A DNA stretch of 64,000 bases, from contig NZ_JBEAAM010000004.1 in the NCBI RefSeq assembly GCF_040066175.1, positions 131,562 to 195,561 of the forward strand. Direction: 5' to 3'. This stretch comes from Solimonas sp040066175. GTDB lineage: Bacteria; Pseudomonadota; Gammaproteobacteria; Nevskiales; Nevskiaceae. Positions 26,620-35,301 of the stretch are shown here, piece by piece. Below the pieces are notes generated by a model. The model was given only the letters and a program-made list of their open reading frames with translations, ran no database searches and had not been told where the DNA came from. Position 1 is the stretch's first letter, and each line of letters starts with the position of its first letter. Made by a program: the position numbers and the translations under genes.

Positions 26620-28281
26620 ATGTCCGTAGAACGCGATGTCATGGAATACGACGTGGTCGTCGTCGGTGCCGGTCCTGCCGGTCTGTCGGCGGCCTGCCGG
26701 CTCAAGCAGCTGGCGGCAGCGGCCGGCAAGGACATCAGTGTCTGCGTCGTCGAGAAGGGTTCCGAGGTCGGTGCCCACATCCTCTCCGGCGCGGTGTTCG
26801 AGCCGCGCGCGCTCGATGAGCTGTTCCCGGACTGGAAGGCCCAGGGTGCCCCGCTGAACGTGCCGGTCACCGGCGACGACATCTACTTCTTCCGCAGCGC
26901 CGACAAGGCGTTTCGCATGCCCGGCCTGTTCGTGCCCAAGACGATGCATAACGAGGGCAACTACATCATCTCGCTGGGCAACCTGTGCCGCTGGCTCGGC
27001 CAGCAGGCCGAAGCACTGGGCGTGGAGATCTATCCGGGTTTCGCCGCGCAGCACGCGATCGTCGAGGAGGGCGTCGTCAAGGGCATCACCGTCGGCGACA
27101 TGGGCATCAACCGCGAAGGCGAGCACAAGCCCGACTTCGCGCCGGGCATGGAGCTGCGTGCCAAGTACACACTGTTCGCCGAGGGCTGCCGCGGCCACCT
27201 CGGCAAGCAGCTGATCGAGCGGTATCAGCTCGCCAGGGATGCCGACCCGCAGCACTACGCGATCGGCATCAAGGAGATCTGGACCGTCCCGGCGGAGCAG
27301 CACCGGCCGGGCCTGGTCGTGCACGGCGCCGGCTGGCCGCTCGATCTGATGGGAACCGACGCGATGGGCGGCTCGTTCCTGTATCACTTCGAGAACAACC
27401 AGGTGCTGGTCGGACTGATCGTCGATCTGTCGTACACCAACCCGTATCTGTCGCCGTTCGACGAGTTCCAGCGCTTCAAGCATCACCCGGTGATCGCCCA
27501 ATATCTGAAGGGCGGCACGCGCACGGCCTACGGTGCGCGCGCGATCTGCAAGGGCGGCTTCAACTCGCTGCCGAAGATGGTGTTTCCCGGCGGCGCGCTG
27601 GTCGGCTGCGATCTGGGCACGATGAACTTCGCCAAGATCAAGGGCAGCCACACGGCGATGAAGTCCGGCATGATCGCGGCCGAGGCGGTCGCCGAGGCGC
27701 TGCTGGCCGGCGACGCGGGCGGCAAAGCGCTGGACAGCTATCCGGCGAAGTTCAAGGCCAGCTGGCTCTATGACGAGCTGTACCGCTCGCGCAATTTCGG
27801 TCCCGCGCTGCACAAGTTCGGCGCGCTGATCGGTGGCGCGATCAATTACATCGAACAGAACTGGTTCGGCGGCAGGTTCCCGTGGACCTTCCACGACCTC
27901 AAGCCGGATCACGCCACGCTGCGGCCGGCGGCGCAGTCGCAGAAGATCGCGTACCCGAAGCCGGACGGCAAGCTGTCCTTCGACAAGCTGTCGTCGGTGT
28001 TCCTGTCGAGCACCAATCACGAGGAGGACCAGCCGGTCCACCTGCAACTCAAGGATCCGAGCATCCCGATCGCGAAGAACCTGCCGATGTACGACGAACC
28101 GGCGCAGCGCTACTGTCCGGCCGGTGTGTACGAGGTGGTCGGCGAGGGCAGCGCCAAGCGCTTCCAGATCAATGCGCAGAACTGTGTGCACTGCAAGACC
28201 TGCGACATCAAGGATCCGGCGCAGAACATCAACTGGGTCGCGCCGGAAGGCGGCGGCGGCCCGAACTACGCGAACATGTGA
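26620..28281 (+). CDS. electron transfer flavoprotein-ubiquinone oxidoreductase
   Basis: Membrane-associated FAD/[4Fe-4S] enzyme passing electrons from reduced ETF to ubiquinone. The 553-residue protein starts with a GAGPAG dinucleotide motif (residues 16-21). The C-terminal ferredoxin-like domain holds Cys499, Cys522, Cys525 and Cys528 for the cluster. Amphipathic PLDLMGTDAMGGSFLYHFENNQVLVGL and GGFNSLPKM are characteristic blocks. The ATG at 26620 has AGGAAG upstream; the frame is open farther upstream but is not needed. Its partners etfB and etfA follow on the same strand after a REP-type element. Confidence 0.96.
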   Translation: MSVERDVMEYDVVVVGAGPAGLSAACRLKQLAAAAGKDISVCVVEKGSEVGAHILSGAVFEPRALDELFPDWKAQGAPLNVPVTGDDIYFFRSADKAFRMPGLFVPKTMHNEGNYIISLGNLCRWLGQQAEALGVEIYPGFAAQHAIVEEGVVKGITVGDMGINREGEHKPDFAPGMELRAKYTLFAEGCRGHLGKQLIERYQLARDADPQHYAIGIKEIWTVPAEQHRPGLVVHGAGWPLDLMGTDAMGGSFLYHFENNQVLVGLIVDLSYTNPYLSPFDEFQRFKHHPVIAQYLKGGTRTAYGARAICKGGFNSLPKMVFPGGALVGCDLGTMNFAKIKGSHTAMKSGMIAAEAVAEALLAGDAGGKALDSYPAKFKASWLYDELYRSRNFGPALHKFGALIGGAINYIEQNWFGGRFPWTFHDLKPDHATLRPAAQSQKIAYPKPDGKLSFDKLSSVFLSSTNHEEDQPVHLQLKDPSIPIAKNLPMYDEPAQRYCPAGVYEVVGEGSAKRFQINAQNCVHCKTCDIKDPAQNINWVAPEGGGGPNYANM

Positions 28282-28369
28282 CGCTCCACCAGGAGCGTCA
28301 TCTCCGCGCATGCGGGGATCCGGACCGGGAAGCTCGGGAGTGAACTGGATTCCCGCCTTCGCGGGAATC
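28281..28369. repeat. REP-like multi-hairpin element, copy 1
   Basis: Three hairpins between the ETF-QO gene and etfB: ACGCTCC/GGAGCGT (28281-28298); a TCCGC/GCGGGGA hairpin (about 28301-28319); and GATTCCCGC-CTTC-GCGGGAATC (28348-28369). The last is the widespread GGATTCCCGC...GCGGGAAT REP type. A second copy lies before prpC. Confidence 0.7.
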
Positions 28370-28408
28370 ACGAAATGGTTTTAGGTAGCAGCAACAGGAA
28401 CTGAAACG

Positions 28409-29155
28409 ATGAAAGCACTCGTCAGCGTCAAGCGTGTGGTGGACTACAACGTCCGCATCCAGGTGAAGTCGGACGGCAGCGGTGTCATCACCGACGGCGT
28501 CAAGCACTCGATGAATCCCTTCGACGAAATCGCGATGGAAGAGGCGGTGCGTCTCAAGGAGAAGGGCAAGATCACCGAGATCGTCGCGGTGACCATCGGC
28601 GGCGCGAAGAACGAGGAGACGCTGCGCACCGCGCTGGCCTTCGGCGCCGACCGCGCGATCCACATCAAGGACGAGGGCGAGGTGCAGCCGCTGACCGCCG
28701 CCAAGGCCCTGGCTGCAGCGATGAAGAAGGAAGGCGCGCAACTGTTCCTGTGCGGCAAGCAGGCGATCGACGACGACGCCAACCAGACCGGCCAGATGGT
28801 CGCCGCGCTGCTCGACATCGCGCAGGCGACGTTCGCATCCAAGGTCGAGGTCGAGGGCAACAAGGCAGTCGTCACCCGCGAAGTCGATGCCGGCCTGGAG
28901 ACGCTGGAAGTCGATCTGCCGGCGGTGATCACCACCGACCTGCGCCTCAACGAGCCGCGTTACCTCAAGCTGCCGGACATCATGAAGGCGAAGAAGAAGC
29001 CGATCGAGACGGTGAGCTTCGGCGACCTGGGCGTCGCGCCATCCGCCGGCGTCAAGACCACCAAGACGGTGCCGCCGCCGACCCGCTCGAAGGGCGTGAT
29101 GGTCAAGACCGTCGATGAACTCGTCGCCGCCCTGAAGAACAAGGGCCTGCTGTAA
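28409..29155 (+). CDS. etfB: electron transfer flavoprotein beta subunit
   Basis: Small subunit of ETF, binding AMP and accepting electrons from acyl-CoA dehydrogenases. The 248 residues contain SVKRVVDYNVRIQVK at the N terminus, NPFDEIAMEEAVRLKEKG and the DDDANQTGQMVAALL segment, then the VDLPAVITTDLRLNEPRYLKLPDIMKAKKKP signature region. etfA follows after 15 bases. Confidence 0.97.
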   Translation: MKALVSVKRVVDYNVRIQVKSDGSGVITDGVKHSMNPFDEIAMEEAVRLKEKGKITEIVAVTIGGAKNEETLRTALAFGADRAIHIKDEGEVQPLTAAKALAAAMKKEGAQLFLCGKQAIDDDANQTGQMVAALLDIAQATFASKVEVEGNKAVVTREVDAGLETLEVDLPAVITTDLRLNEPRYLKLPDIMKAKKKPIETVSFGDLGVAPSAGVKTTKTVPPPTRSKGVMVKTVDELVAALKNKGLL

Positions 29156-29170
29156 GGAAGGAATGACAAC

Positions 29171-30103
29171 ATGAGCAAGATTCTGATCGTTGCCGAGCAC
29201 GCCGAAGGCAAGCTCAACGCCGGTATCGCCAAGACCGTCGCCGCCGCGAAGGGCGTCGGTGGCGAAATCCATGTCGCCGTGTTCGCGGCCGATGCGTCCG
29301 CGGTCGCCGCTCAGGCGGCCAAGCTCGACGGCGTCGCCAAGGTGCTGGCGGTCAACAACGCCGCCAACGCCAACCCGGTGGCCGCGGTGCTCGCGCCGCA
29401 GGTCGTCGAGGTGGCGAAGGGCTACTCGCATGTGTTCTTCCCGGGCACGACCTTCGGCAAGGACCTCGCGCCGCGTGTCGCCGCCAGGCTCGACGTGCAG
29501 CAGATCAGCGACGTGATGGCCACGCACGGCGCGACGAGCTTCGAGCGCCCGATCTATGCCGGCAACGCGATCACGACGGTCGAGGCCGCACCGGGCACGG
29601 TCGTCGCCACGGTGCGTCTGGCTTCGTTCCAGGCGGTGGGTGCGAGCGGCAATGCGCCGGTCGAGACGGTCAGCGTCCATGCCACACTCCCGACCCATAC
29701 CCGCTACGTGAAGCTCGAGGCGCAGAAGTCGGAGCGTCCGGACCTGCAGTCGGCCGGCCGCGTGGTGTCCGGCGGCCGTGCGCTGGGCAGCTCGGAGAAC
29801 TTCAAGATCATCTACGCGCTGGCCGACAAGATCGGTGCGGCCGTCGGCGCCTCGCGCGCGGCGGTCGATTCCGGCTACGTGCCCAACGACATGCAGGTCG
29901 GCCAGACCGGCAAGATCATCGCGCCGGAGCTGTACTTCGCGATCGGCATCTCGGGTGCGATCCAGCACCTGGCCGGCATCAAGGACGCGCGCACGATCGT
30001 GGCGATCAACAAGGATCCGGAGGCGCCGATCTTCGAAGTCGCCGACATCGGCCTCGTCGGCGATCTGTTCCAGGTCGTCCCGGAACTGACGCAGAAGCTC
30101 TGA
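29171..30103 (+). CDS. etfA: electron transfer flavoprotein alpha subunit
   Basis: Large subunit of ETF carrying the FAD. The 310-residue protein has an N-terminal alpha/beta domain and the C-terminal FAD domain with GRVVSGGRALGSSENF, AAVDSGYVPNDMQVGQTGK and YFAIGISGAIQHLAG, the family signatures. It ends the ETF operon ahead of a strong terminator. The system serves the acyl-CoA dehydrogenase at 48758-49903 and others elsewhere. Confidence 0.97.
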   Translation: MSKILIVAEHAEGKLNAGIAKTVAAAKGVGGEIHVAVFAADASAVAAQAAKLDGVAKVLAVNNAANANPVAAVLAPQVVEVAKGYSHVFFPGTTFGKDLAPRVAARLDVQQISDVMATHGATSFERPIYAGNAITTVEAAPGTVVATVRLASFQAVGASGNAPVETVSVHATLPTHTRYVKLEAQKSERPDLQSAGRVVSGGRALGSSENFKIIYALADKIGAAVGASRAAVDSGYVPNDMQVGQTGKIIAPELYFAIGISGAIQHLAGIKDARTIVAINKDPEAPIFEVADIGLVGDLFQVVPELTQKL

Positions 30104-30123
30104 GTCGGGCGTTCGAGTGAGCA

Positions 30124-30159
30124 GGGGCGTGGCCATCGCGGCCGCGCCCCTTCGCGTTT
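30124..30159 (+). terminator. Rho-independent terminator of the etf operon
   Basis: An 11-bp stem (30124-30134 with 30140-30150, one G-T pair, loop ATCGC) followed by TTCGCGTTT. Confidence 0.75.
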
Positions 30160-30226
30160 GCGGCGCGGGTATCATCCCTGTCCAACGAAGATCCGCCGGC
30201 GCAGCAGGTCCGGTGAGGAGGATGCG

Positions 30227-31777
30227 ATGAGAGGGGTCTCTGCGATGGTGCTGGCCACGGCGATGCTCGCCGCCTGTGGTTCGGGGAACCGGTCGGATGG
30301 CAATGGCGGGGCGCAGCCGACCCCGACGCCGCCGGCGCTGGGTTCGAAGACGCTGACGGTCGTCGTCGCCGTCGTGGACAGCCTGATGCCCAGCGACATC
30401 GGTCCGCAGACGCCGACACTGCAGAGTCTGATCGATCAGGGGACGATGTACGCCGAAAGCCGTTCGGTGTTCTCCGCCGAGACCATTCCCAATCACGTCG
30501 CCATGATGACCGGCGTGGTGCCGGAGCGGAGCGGCATTCCCACCAACAACTTCCTCGATTTCGACGTCGGCGGCGCGGAGCGCGATCTGTCGGTGCCCGA
30601 GAAGCTGACCGCCAAGACGCTGTTCACTTGGATCACCGAGAAGTGCGGGGTCAACGGTGCGCCGACCCATCTGCGTCACGGTGCGACGCTGTCGAAGAAA
30701 TATCTCTACGAGATCTTCCAGGGCGACGCGGCCGATCCGCAGCGGCAGAACGACGATCCGGCCGTCTTCAATGTGCCGCCGGAGAGCTACTGGGATCCGC
30801 GCAGCAGCCCGCTCTACATCGGACCGGGTTCCGAGCACACGCCGGACATTCCGACGATGCAGCAGGCACTGACGCAGTTGCCCGATCTGGACTTCCACTT
30901 CATCAATCTGGGCGATGTGGATCGCTCGTCGCACGCCGGAGGGCAGGTCGCGCGCCTGCTGGTGCTGGCGGACACCGACCTGATGCTGAGCCGGCTGGTG
31001 AGTCAGCTGCAGTCGAGCGGACGCTGGGAGAACACCGTACTGATCGTGCTGTCGGATCACGGCATGGATTACACCTTGCCCGGACCGATCCAGGCGGTCA
31101 GCGTGCAGCCCTTGCTCGACCAGATGGCGGCCTGCCATGCGCCGATGCAGGCCGTGCAGAACGGCGGCACCGACAGCCTGTACATTCAGGACCGCAGCAC
31201 ACCGCCGGCCGAACGCCAGGCGGCGCTGCGCGCGGTGCGCGCCTGCCTGCTCGGCACGGCCGACTGTGGCGCCCTGTGCCCGGGCGCGAGCCGGCCATTC
31301 AACGCCGGCAACATCGCCTATGCCTGGTACACGCAAGACGATCCGACCGATCCGGACGGCAACATGCCGGCGTCGGTCCGCTCGAAGCACCCGAATCTCG
31401 GTGATCTCGTGCTGGTGGCATCCGGTGGCCTGAAGTTCTCCGAGCCGGACGAGAGCGGCAATCCGATCCCCGGCAACCACGGCCAGCTGGCGACGATCCA
31501 CAACTTCATGCTGGTCACCGGTGGCTCGCCGTGGGTGAAGAAGGGTCAGCTGATCGCACCGTCGGTTCCCTCTCCCGGTCCGTTCGACCGCCTGCCGGAG
31601 CAGAGCGAAACCATCGACGTCGCGCCGACGGTCGCCTGGCTGCTGGGCCTCGGCATCCGTGCGCAGGACTTCCCGGACGGCGCGGGCTTCGACGGGCGCG
31701 TGCTCAAGGAAGCTTTCGTGCAGTTCGACGGCAGCGCGAACCCGCCGGCACCGACCGTCTGCGGCCGTTTCGACTGA
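30227..31777 (+). CDS. alkaline phosphatase-superfamily lipoprotein (type I phosphodiesterase/nucleotide pyrophosphatase-like)
   Basis: A 516-residue predicted lipoprotein: signal peptide ending in MLAAC with lipid Cys17, then a Pro/Thr linker. The enzyme domain has metal ligand Asp51 (VVAVVDSLMP), the Thr86 nucleophile in SAETIPNHVAMMTG, the DVDRSSHAGG metal site and LSDHGMDY, the set expected for nucleotide pyrophosphatase/phosphodiesterases with two zinc ions. The substrate is unknown. AGGAGG five bases before ATG 30227 fixes the start. It is convergent with the citrate synthase-like regulator gene with no gap; the junction is the palindrome TGATCA, which supplies both stop codons. Confidence 0.87.
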   Translation: MRGVSAMVLATAMLAACGSGNRSDGNGGAQPTPTPPALGSKTLTVVVAVVDSLMPSDIGPQTPTLQSLIDQGTMYAESRSVFSAETIPNHVAMMTGVVPERSGIPTNNFLDFDVGGAERDLSVPEKLTAKTLFTWITEKCGVNGAPTHLRHGATLSKKYLYEIFQGDAADPQRQNDDPAVFNVPPESYWDPRSSPLYIGPGSEHTPDIPTMQQALTQLPDLDFHFINLGDVDRSSHAGGQVARLLVLADTDLMLSRLVSQLQSSGRWENTVLIVLSDHGMDYTLPGPIQAVSVQPLLDQMAACHAPMQAVQNGGTDSLYIQDRSTPPAERQAALRAVRACLLGTADCGALCPGASRPFNAGNIAYAWYTQDDPTDPDGNMPASVRSKHPNLGDLVLVASGGLKFSEPDESGNPIPGNHGQLATIHNFMLVTGGSPWVKKGQLIAPSVPSPGPFDRLPEQSETIDVAPTVAWLLGLGIRAQDFPDGAGFDGRVLKEAFVQFDGSANPPAPTVCGRFD

Positions 31778-33037
31778 TCAGCCGCGGCCGCGCCGCCGCG
31801 ACGCCGGAACGAGGCTCGGCTTGGGCGGAAGGCCCACATAGCTCGCGCGCGGCCGGATCAGTCCGCCGCTCGCCTGCTGTTCGAGTGCATGCGCGAGCCA
31901 GCCGGCGACGCGGCCGGCCGCGAACAGGACCAGTCCGGATTCCACGTCGAGTTCGTACACCGCGGCCAGCGCGGCGAGCGCCAGATCGGTGCTCGGCGTC
32001 TTGCCGGTGGCTTGGCTGGCGGCCTCGATCAGTGCCTGCACGCGCGCCAGGCGCGGGGGCTGCGGGCGCAGGTCCGCCAGCTTGCGCAGCATCAATGCCG
32101 CGCGCGGATCGCCATCGGGATACAGCGGATGGCCGAACGCCGGCAGACCTTCACCGCGCTGCAGGCGCGCCAGCACGTACCGGGGGATCGACTCGGCGTT
32201 CAAGGCGTCCTCGATGAACGCGTGCGCACGCGCGGTGCCGCCACCATGTTCCGGTCCGGACAGGGCAGCGAGCCCCGCCGCGACGGCGCCGTGCAGACTC
32301 GCGCCGGTGGACGCGACGACGCGCGCGGCGAAGGCCGAGGCGTTGAGCTCGTGATCCGCGCACAGCAGCAGGGCCGTGCGGACCAGATCCTCCAACTTCC
32401 GGTCGCCGGGACGCCAGGCCTGTGCGATCACCTGGTGCGCCGGACGCGGGTCGGGTTCGACGCCGGCCAGCAGCGCCGTGGTCTGGCGCAGCAGCGCCGC
32501 TGCGCTTTCGCGGCGGCGCACCGGATCGCTGGACAGGTCGCGCACGGTGCCGGCGGACAGCAGCGGCAGCGCCGCCGCGGTGCGCTCCAGTGCAGGCAGG
32601 CCGTGCTCGTCGAGCAGCCGGCGCACCGCCGGCGGCCAGGCCGGCGGCGCGGGCAGGGCGAAGGGATCGTCTTCGCCGCAGTCCCAGAGCAGCCGCGCCA
32701 CGTCCTCGAGCGTCAGGCCGGACTCGACGAGTTCCGCGACCGGCCGGCCGCGGTAGTAGTGTCCTTCGGGACGGATCAGCGAGATGCGCGTTTCCAGCAC
32801 CGGCAGGCCCCAGGCGAGGCTGCGTGCCGCGCCCTGCGCGGCGCTGCGGCCGGCCTGGCGCCGCGCGATCAGCCGCTCGATGTCCTGCGCGAGATAGAGG
32901 CGGCTGCGCGCCCCGGGGCCGGGCCGCGAATGGACGTGACCGCGGCTGACGTAGGCGTAGAGCGTCGCGAGGCTCACGCCGAGACGCTGCGCGGCGTCGC
33001 GGGCGCTGAGGTAGTCGTTGCCGTGCGAGGCACTCAT
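31778..33037 (-). CDS. citrate synthase-domain protein with N-terminal helix-turn-helix
   Basis: A 419-residue fusion. Residues 8-60 (YLSARDAAQRLGVSLATLYAYVSRG and onward) form a MerR/excisionase-like winged helix-turn-helix. Residues about 78-405 are a citrate synthase domain. Its catalytic triad is present: His264 (GPEHGGG), His303 (AFGHPLY) and Asp351 (PSTDLAL), plus the GRVAGWLAH and LIRPRASYVG C-terminal motifs. Such fusions are usually annotated only as citrate synthase family protein. The gene is divergent from prpB with two palindromes between, so a role as a substrate-sensing regulator of the methylcitrate operon is inferred. The ATG at 33037 is chosen because the DNA-binding domain starts there. 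Confidence 0.88.
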   Translation of the reverse strand: MSASHGNDYLSARDAAQRLGVSLATLYAYVSRGHVHSRPGPGARSRLYLAQDIERLIARRQAGRSAAQGAARSLAWGLPVLETRISLIRPEGHYYRGRPVAELVESGLTLEDVARLLWDCGEDDPFALPAPPAWPPAVRRLLDEHGLPALERTAAALPLLSAGTVRDLSSDPVRRRESAAALLRQTTALLAGVEPDPRPAHQVIAQAWRPGDRKLEDLVRTALLLCADHELNASAFAARVVASTGASLHGAVAAGLAALSGPEHGGGTARAHAFIEDALNAESIPRYVLARLQRGEGLPAFGHPLYPDGDPRAALMLRKLADLRPQPPRLARVQALIEAASQATGKTPSTDLALAALAAVYELDVESGLVLFAAGRVAGWLAHALEQQASGGLIRPRASYVGLPPKPSLVPASRRRGRG

Positions 33038-33044
33038 GACTCTA

Positions 33045-33058
33045 TATTGACTGCAATA
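33045..33058. promoter_or_regulatory. inverted repeat TATTG-N4-CAATA, possible operator
   Basis: A perfect 5-4-5 inverted repeat just upstream of the helix-turn-helix/citrate synthase gene, in the AT-rich part of the divergent region. It overlaps TTGACT (33047-33052), a possible -35 for prpB. Confidence 0.5.
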
Positions 33059-33064
33059 ATCAAG

Positions 33065-33074
33065 ATTGATCAAT
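33065..33074. promoter_or_regulatory. palindrome ATTGATCAAT, possible operator
   Basis: A perfect 10-bp palindrome whose half-site ATTG resembles that of the TATTG-N4-CAATA repeat seven bases away. It lies between the divergent regulator and prpB genes. Confidence 0.5.
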
Positions 33075-33136
33075 AAATGATCCGGTGCGAGAGTACGCGC
33101 TGGCGGGTGCGCCCGCAAACCTTCCGGAGCGATGAC

Positions 33137-34030
33137 ATGACGACACAGCCCTCATCCCCAGGCGCGCGGTTCCGCGCCGCGCTGGCAGCGGAGAAGCCGC
33201 TGCAGGTCATCGGTGCGATCAACGCCAATCACGCGCTGCTGGCGCGGCGCGCCGGCTTCAAGGCCATCTATCTGTCCGGCGGTGGCGTCGCGGCCGGCAG
33301 TCTGGGCCTGCCGGATCTGGGCATCAACACGATGGACGATGTCCTCGTCGATACGCGGCGCATCACCGATGTCTGCGATCTGCCGCTGCTGGTCGATATC
33401 GACACCGGCTTCGGGCCTTCCGCGTTCAACATCGAGCGCACGATCAAGTCGCTGATCAAGGCCGGCGCGGCGGCCTGCCATATCGAGGACCAAGTGGGCG
33501 CCAAGCGCTGCGGTCACCGTCCGGGCAAGGAGATCGTCAGCAAGGACGAGATGGTCGATCGCGTCAAGGCCGCCGCCGACGCCAAGACCGACCCGGCGTT
33601 CTTCCTGATCGCGCGCACCGATGCAATCCAGGCCGAGGGTGTGGATGCGGCCATCGAGCGCGCCATCGCCTGCGTCGAGGCGGGCGCCGACGGCATCTTC
33701 GCCGAGGCCGCCGTCGATCTGCCGACGTACAAGAAGTTCGTCGATGCAGTGAAGGTGCCGGTGCTCGCCAACATCACCGAGTTCGGCGCGACGCCGCTGT
33801 TCACGCGCGAGGAACTGGCTTCGGTCGGTGTCGGCATCCAGCTCTATCCGCTGTCGGCGTTCCGTGCGGCCAACAAGGCCGCCGAGGCGGTCTATACGGC
33901 GATCCGCCGCGACGGCCATCAGAAGAACGTCGTGGATCTCATGCAGACCCGAGCCGAGCTGTACGACCGCATCGGCTACCACGCCTTTGAGAATAAACTC
34001 GACGCCCTGTTCGCGGCGAAGAAGAAGTGA
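33137..34030 (+). CDS. prpB: 2-methylisocitrate lyase
   Basis: Last step of the methylcitrate cycle: cleaves 2-methylisocitrate into pyruvate and succinate. The 297-residue protein belongs to the isocitrate lyase/PEP mutase superfamily, with catalytic Cys125 in GAKRCGHRPGKEIV and metal-binding DIDTGFG. The ATG at 33137 is preceded by GGAG at eight bases. It is the first gene of the prp operon; prpC follows after a REP-like element. Confidence 0.95.
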   Translation: MTTQPSSPGARFRAALAAEKPLQVIGAINANHALLARRAGFKAIYLSGGGVAAGSLGLPDLGINTMDDVLVDTRRITDVCDLPLLVDIDTGFGPSAFNIERTIKSLIKAGAAACHIEDQVGAKRCGHRPGKEIVSKDEMVDRVKAAADAKTDPAFFLIARTDAIQAEGVDAAIERAIACVEAGADGIFAEAAVDLPTYKKFVDAVKVPVLANITEFGATPLFTREELASVGVGIQLYPLSAFRAANKAAEAVYTAIRRDGHQKNVVDLMQTRAELYDRIGYHAFENKLDALFAAKKK

Positions 34031-34040
34031 CGCGCCGCGT

Positions 34041-34117
34041 CATCCCCCTCGGAGTCAGGGATCCACCGTGCAGAATGGCACTGAAGTCAAAAACTGGATT
34101 CCCGCCGTCGCGGGAAT
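34041..34117. repeat. REP-like element, copy 2, between prpB and prpC
   Basis: An ATCCC/GGGAT hairpin (34042-34062) followed by ATTCCCGC-CGTC-GCGGGAAT (34098-34117), in the same order and with the same CTGGATTCCCGC core as the copy at 28281-28369. Confidence 0.65.
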
Positions 34118-34143
34118 GACCGAAACGAGATCAGGAGATTGAG

Positions 34144-35301
34144 ATGAGCGAAACCACTGCCGCACCGGGCTTCAAGCCGAAGAAGTCCGTTGCGCTGTCC
34201 GGCACCGCTGCCGGCAATACCGCGCTGTGCACCGTCGGCCGCAGCGGCAACGACCTGCACTATCGCGGCTACGACATCCTCGACGTCGCCACCACCTGCG
34301 AATTCGAGGAGATCGCCCATCTGCTGGTCCACGGCAAGCTGCCGAACGTCGCCGAGCTGGCGGCCTACAAGGCCAAACTCAAGGCCCTGCGCGGCCTGCC
34401 GGCAGCCGTGAAGACGGCGCTGGAGCAGCTGCCGCCGTCCGCGCATCCGATGGACGTGATGCGCACGGGCGTCTCGGTGCTCGGCTGCGTCAGGCCGGAG
34501 AAGGACGACCACAATCACCCGGGTGCGCGCGACATCGCCGACAAGCTGATGGCCTCGCTCGGCTCGATGCTGCTGTACTGGTACCACTACGCCTACAACG
34601 GCAAGTGCATCGACGTGGAGACCGACGACGACTCCATCGGCGGCCATTTCCTGCACCTGCTGCATGGCGTCAAGCCGCGCGAGTCCTGGGTGCGCGCGAT
34701 GCACACCTCGCTGATCCTGTACGCCGAGCACGAATTCAACGCGAGCACCTTCACGACGCGCGTGGTCGCCGGGACCGGCTCGGACATGTACTCGGCGATC
34801 TGCGGCGGCATCGGCGCGCTGCGCGGACCCAAGCATGGTGGCGCCAACGAAGTCGCCTTCGAGATCCAGAAGCGCTACGACAACCCGGACGAGGCGGAGG
34901 CCGACATCCGCGCGCGCGTCGAACGCAAGGAAGTGATCATCGGCTTCGGCCACCCGGTCTATACCGTGTCCGATCCGCGCAACAAGGTCATCAAGGAAGT
35001 CGCACGCCAGCTGTCGGCCGAGCAGAACAACATGAAGATGTTCGACATCGCCGAGCGCCTCGAGACGGTGATGTGGGACATCAAGAAGATGTTTCCGAAT
35101 CTCGACTGGTTCAGTGCGGTGAGCTACCACATGATGGGCGTGCCGACGGACATGTTCACGCCGCTGTTCGTGATCGCGCGCACGTCCGGCTGGAGTGCGC
35201 ACATCATCGAACAGCGCATCGACGGCAAGATCATCCGCCCGAGCGCAAACTACGTCGGTCCAGAGGACCGGAAGTTCGTGCCTCTGAAGGATCGTGCATA
35301 G
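34144..35301 (+). CDS. prpC: 2-methylcitrate synthase
   Basis: Condenses propionyl-CoA with oxaloacetate; entry of the methylcitrate cycle. The 385-residue protein is a short-form citrate synthase with catalytic His231 (GPKHGGA), His270 (GFGHPVY) and Asp321 (PNLDWFS). The methylcitrate rather than citrate assignment rests on the prpB-acnD-prpF context and on the YWYHYAYNGKCIDVETDDDSIGGHFLHLL segment, which is typical of PrpC. A 9-bp hairpin wraps its stop codon, and the second heptamer inverted repeat follows. Confidence 0.94.
   Translation: MSETTAAPGFKPKKSVALSGTAAGNTALCTVGRSGNDLHYRGYDILDVATTCEFEEIAHLLVHGKLPNVAELAAYKAKLKALRGLPAAVKTALEQLPPSAHPMDVMRTGVSVLGCVRPEKDDHNHPGARDIADKLMASLGSMLLYWYHYAYNGKCIDVETDDDSIGGHFLHLLHGVKPRESWVRAMHTSLILYAEHEFNASTFTTRVVAGTGSDMYSAICGGIGALRGPKHGGANEVAFEIQKRYDNPDEAEADIRARVERKEVIIGFGHPVYTVSDPRNKVIKEVARQLSAEQNNMKMFDIAERLETVMWDIKKMFPNLDWFSAVSYHMMGVPTDMFTPLFVIARTSGWSAHIIEQRIDGKIIRPSANYVGPEDRKFVPLKDRA

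Noticed and set aside
28298..31501. A 1067-codon minus-strand frame opposite etfB, etfA and the phosphodiesterase gene
   Set aside because: It crosses a real terminator and REP element and lacks any family motif; a shadow frame.
31778..33037. The citrate synthase-domain gene as the main TCA citrate synthase or a second prpC
   Set aside because: The N-terminal DNA-binding domain, divergent orientation and the presence of a normal prpC next door make a plain metabolic role less likely, although the catalytic residues are kept.
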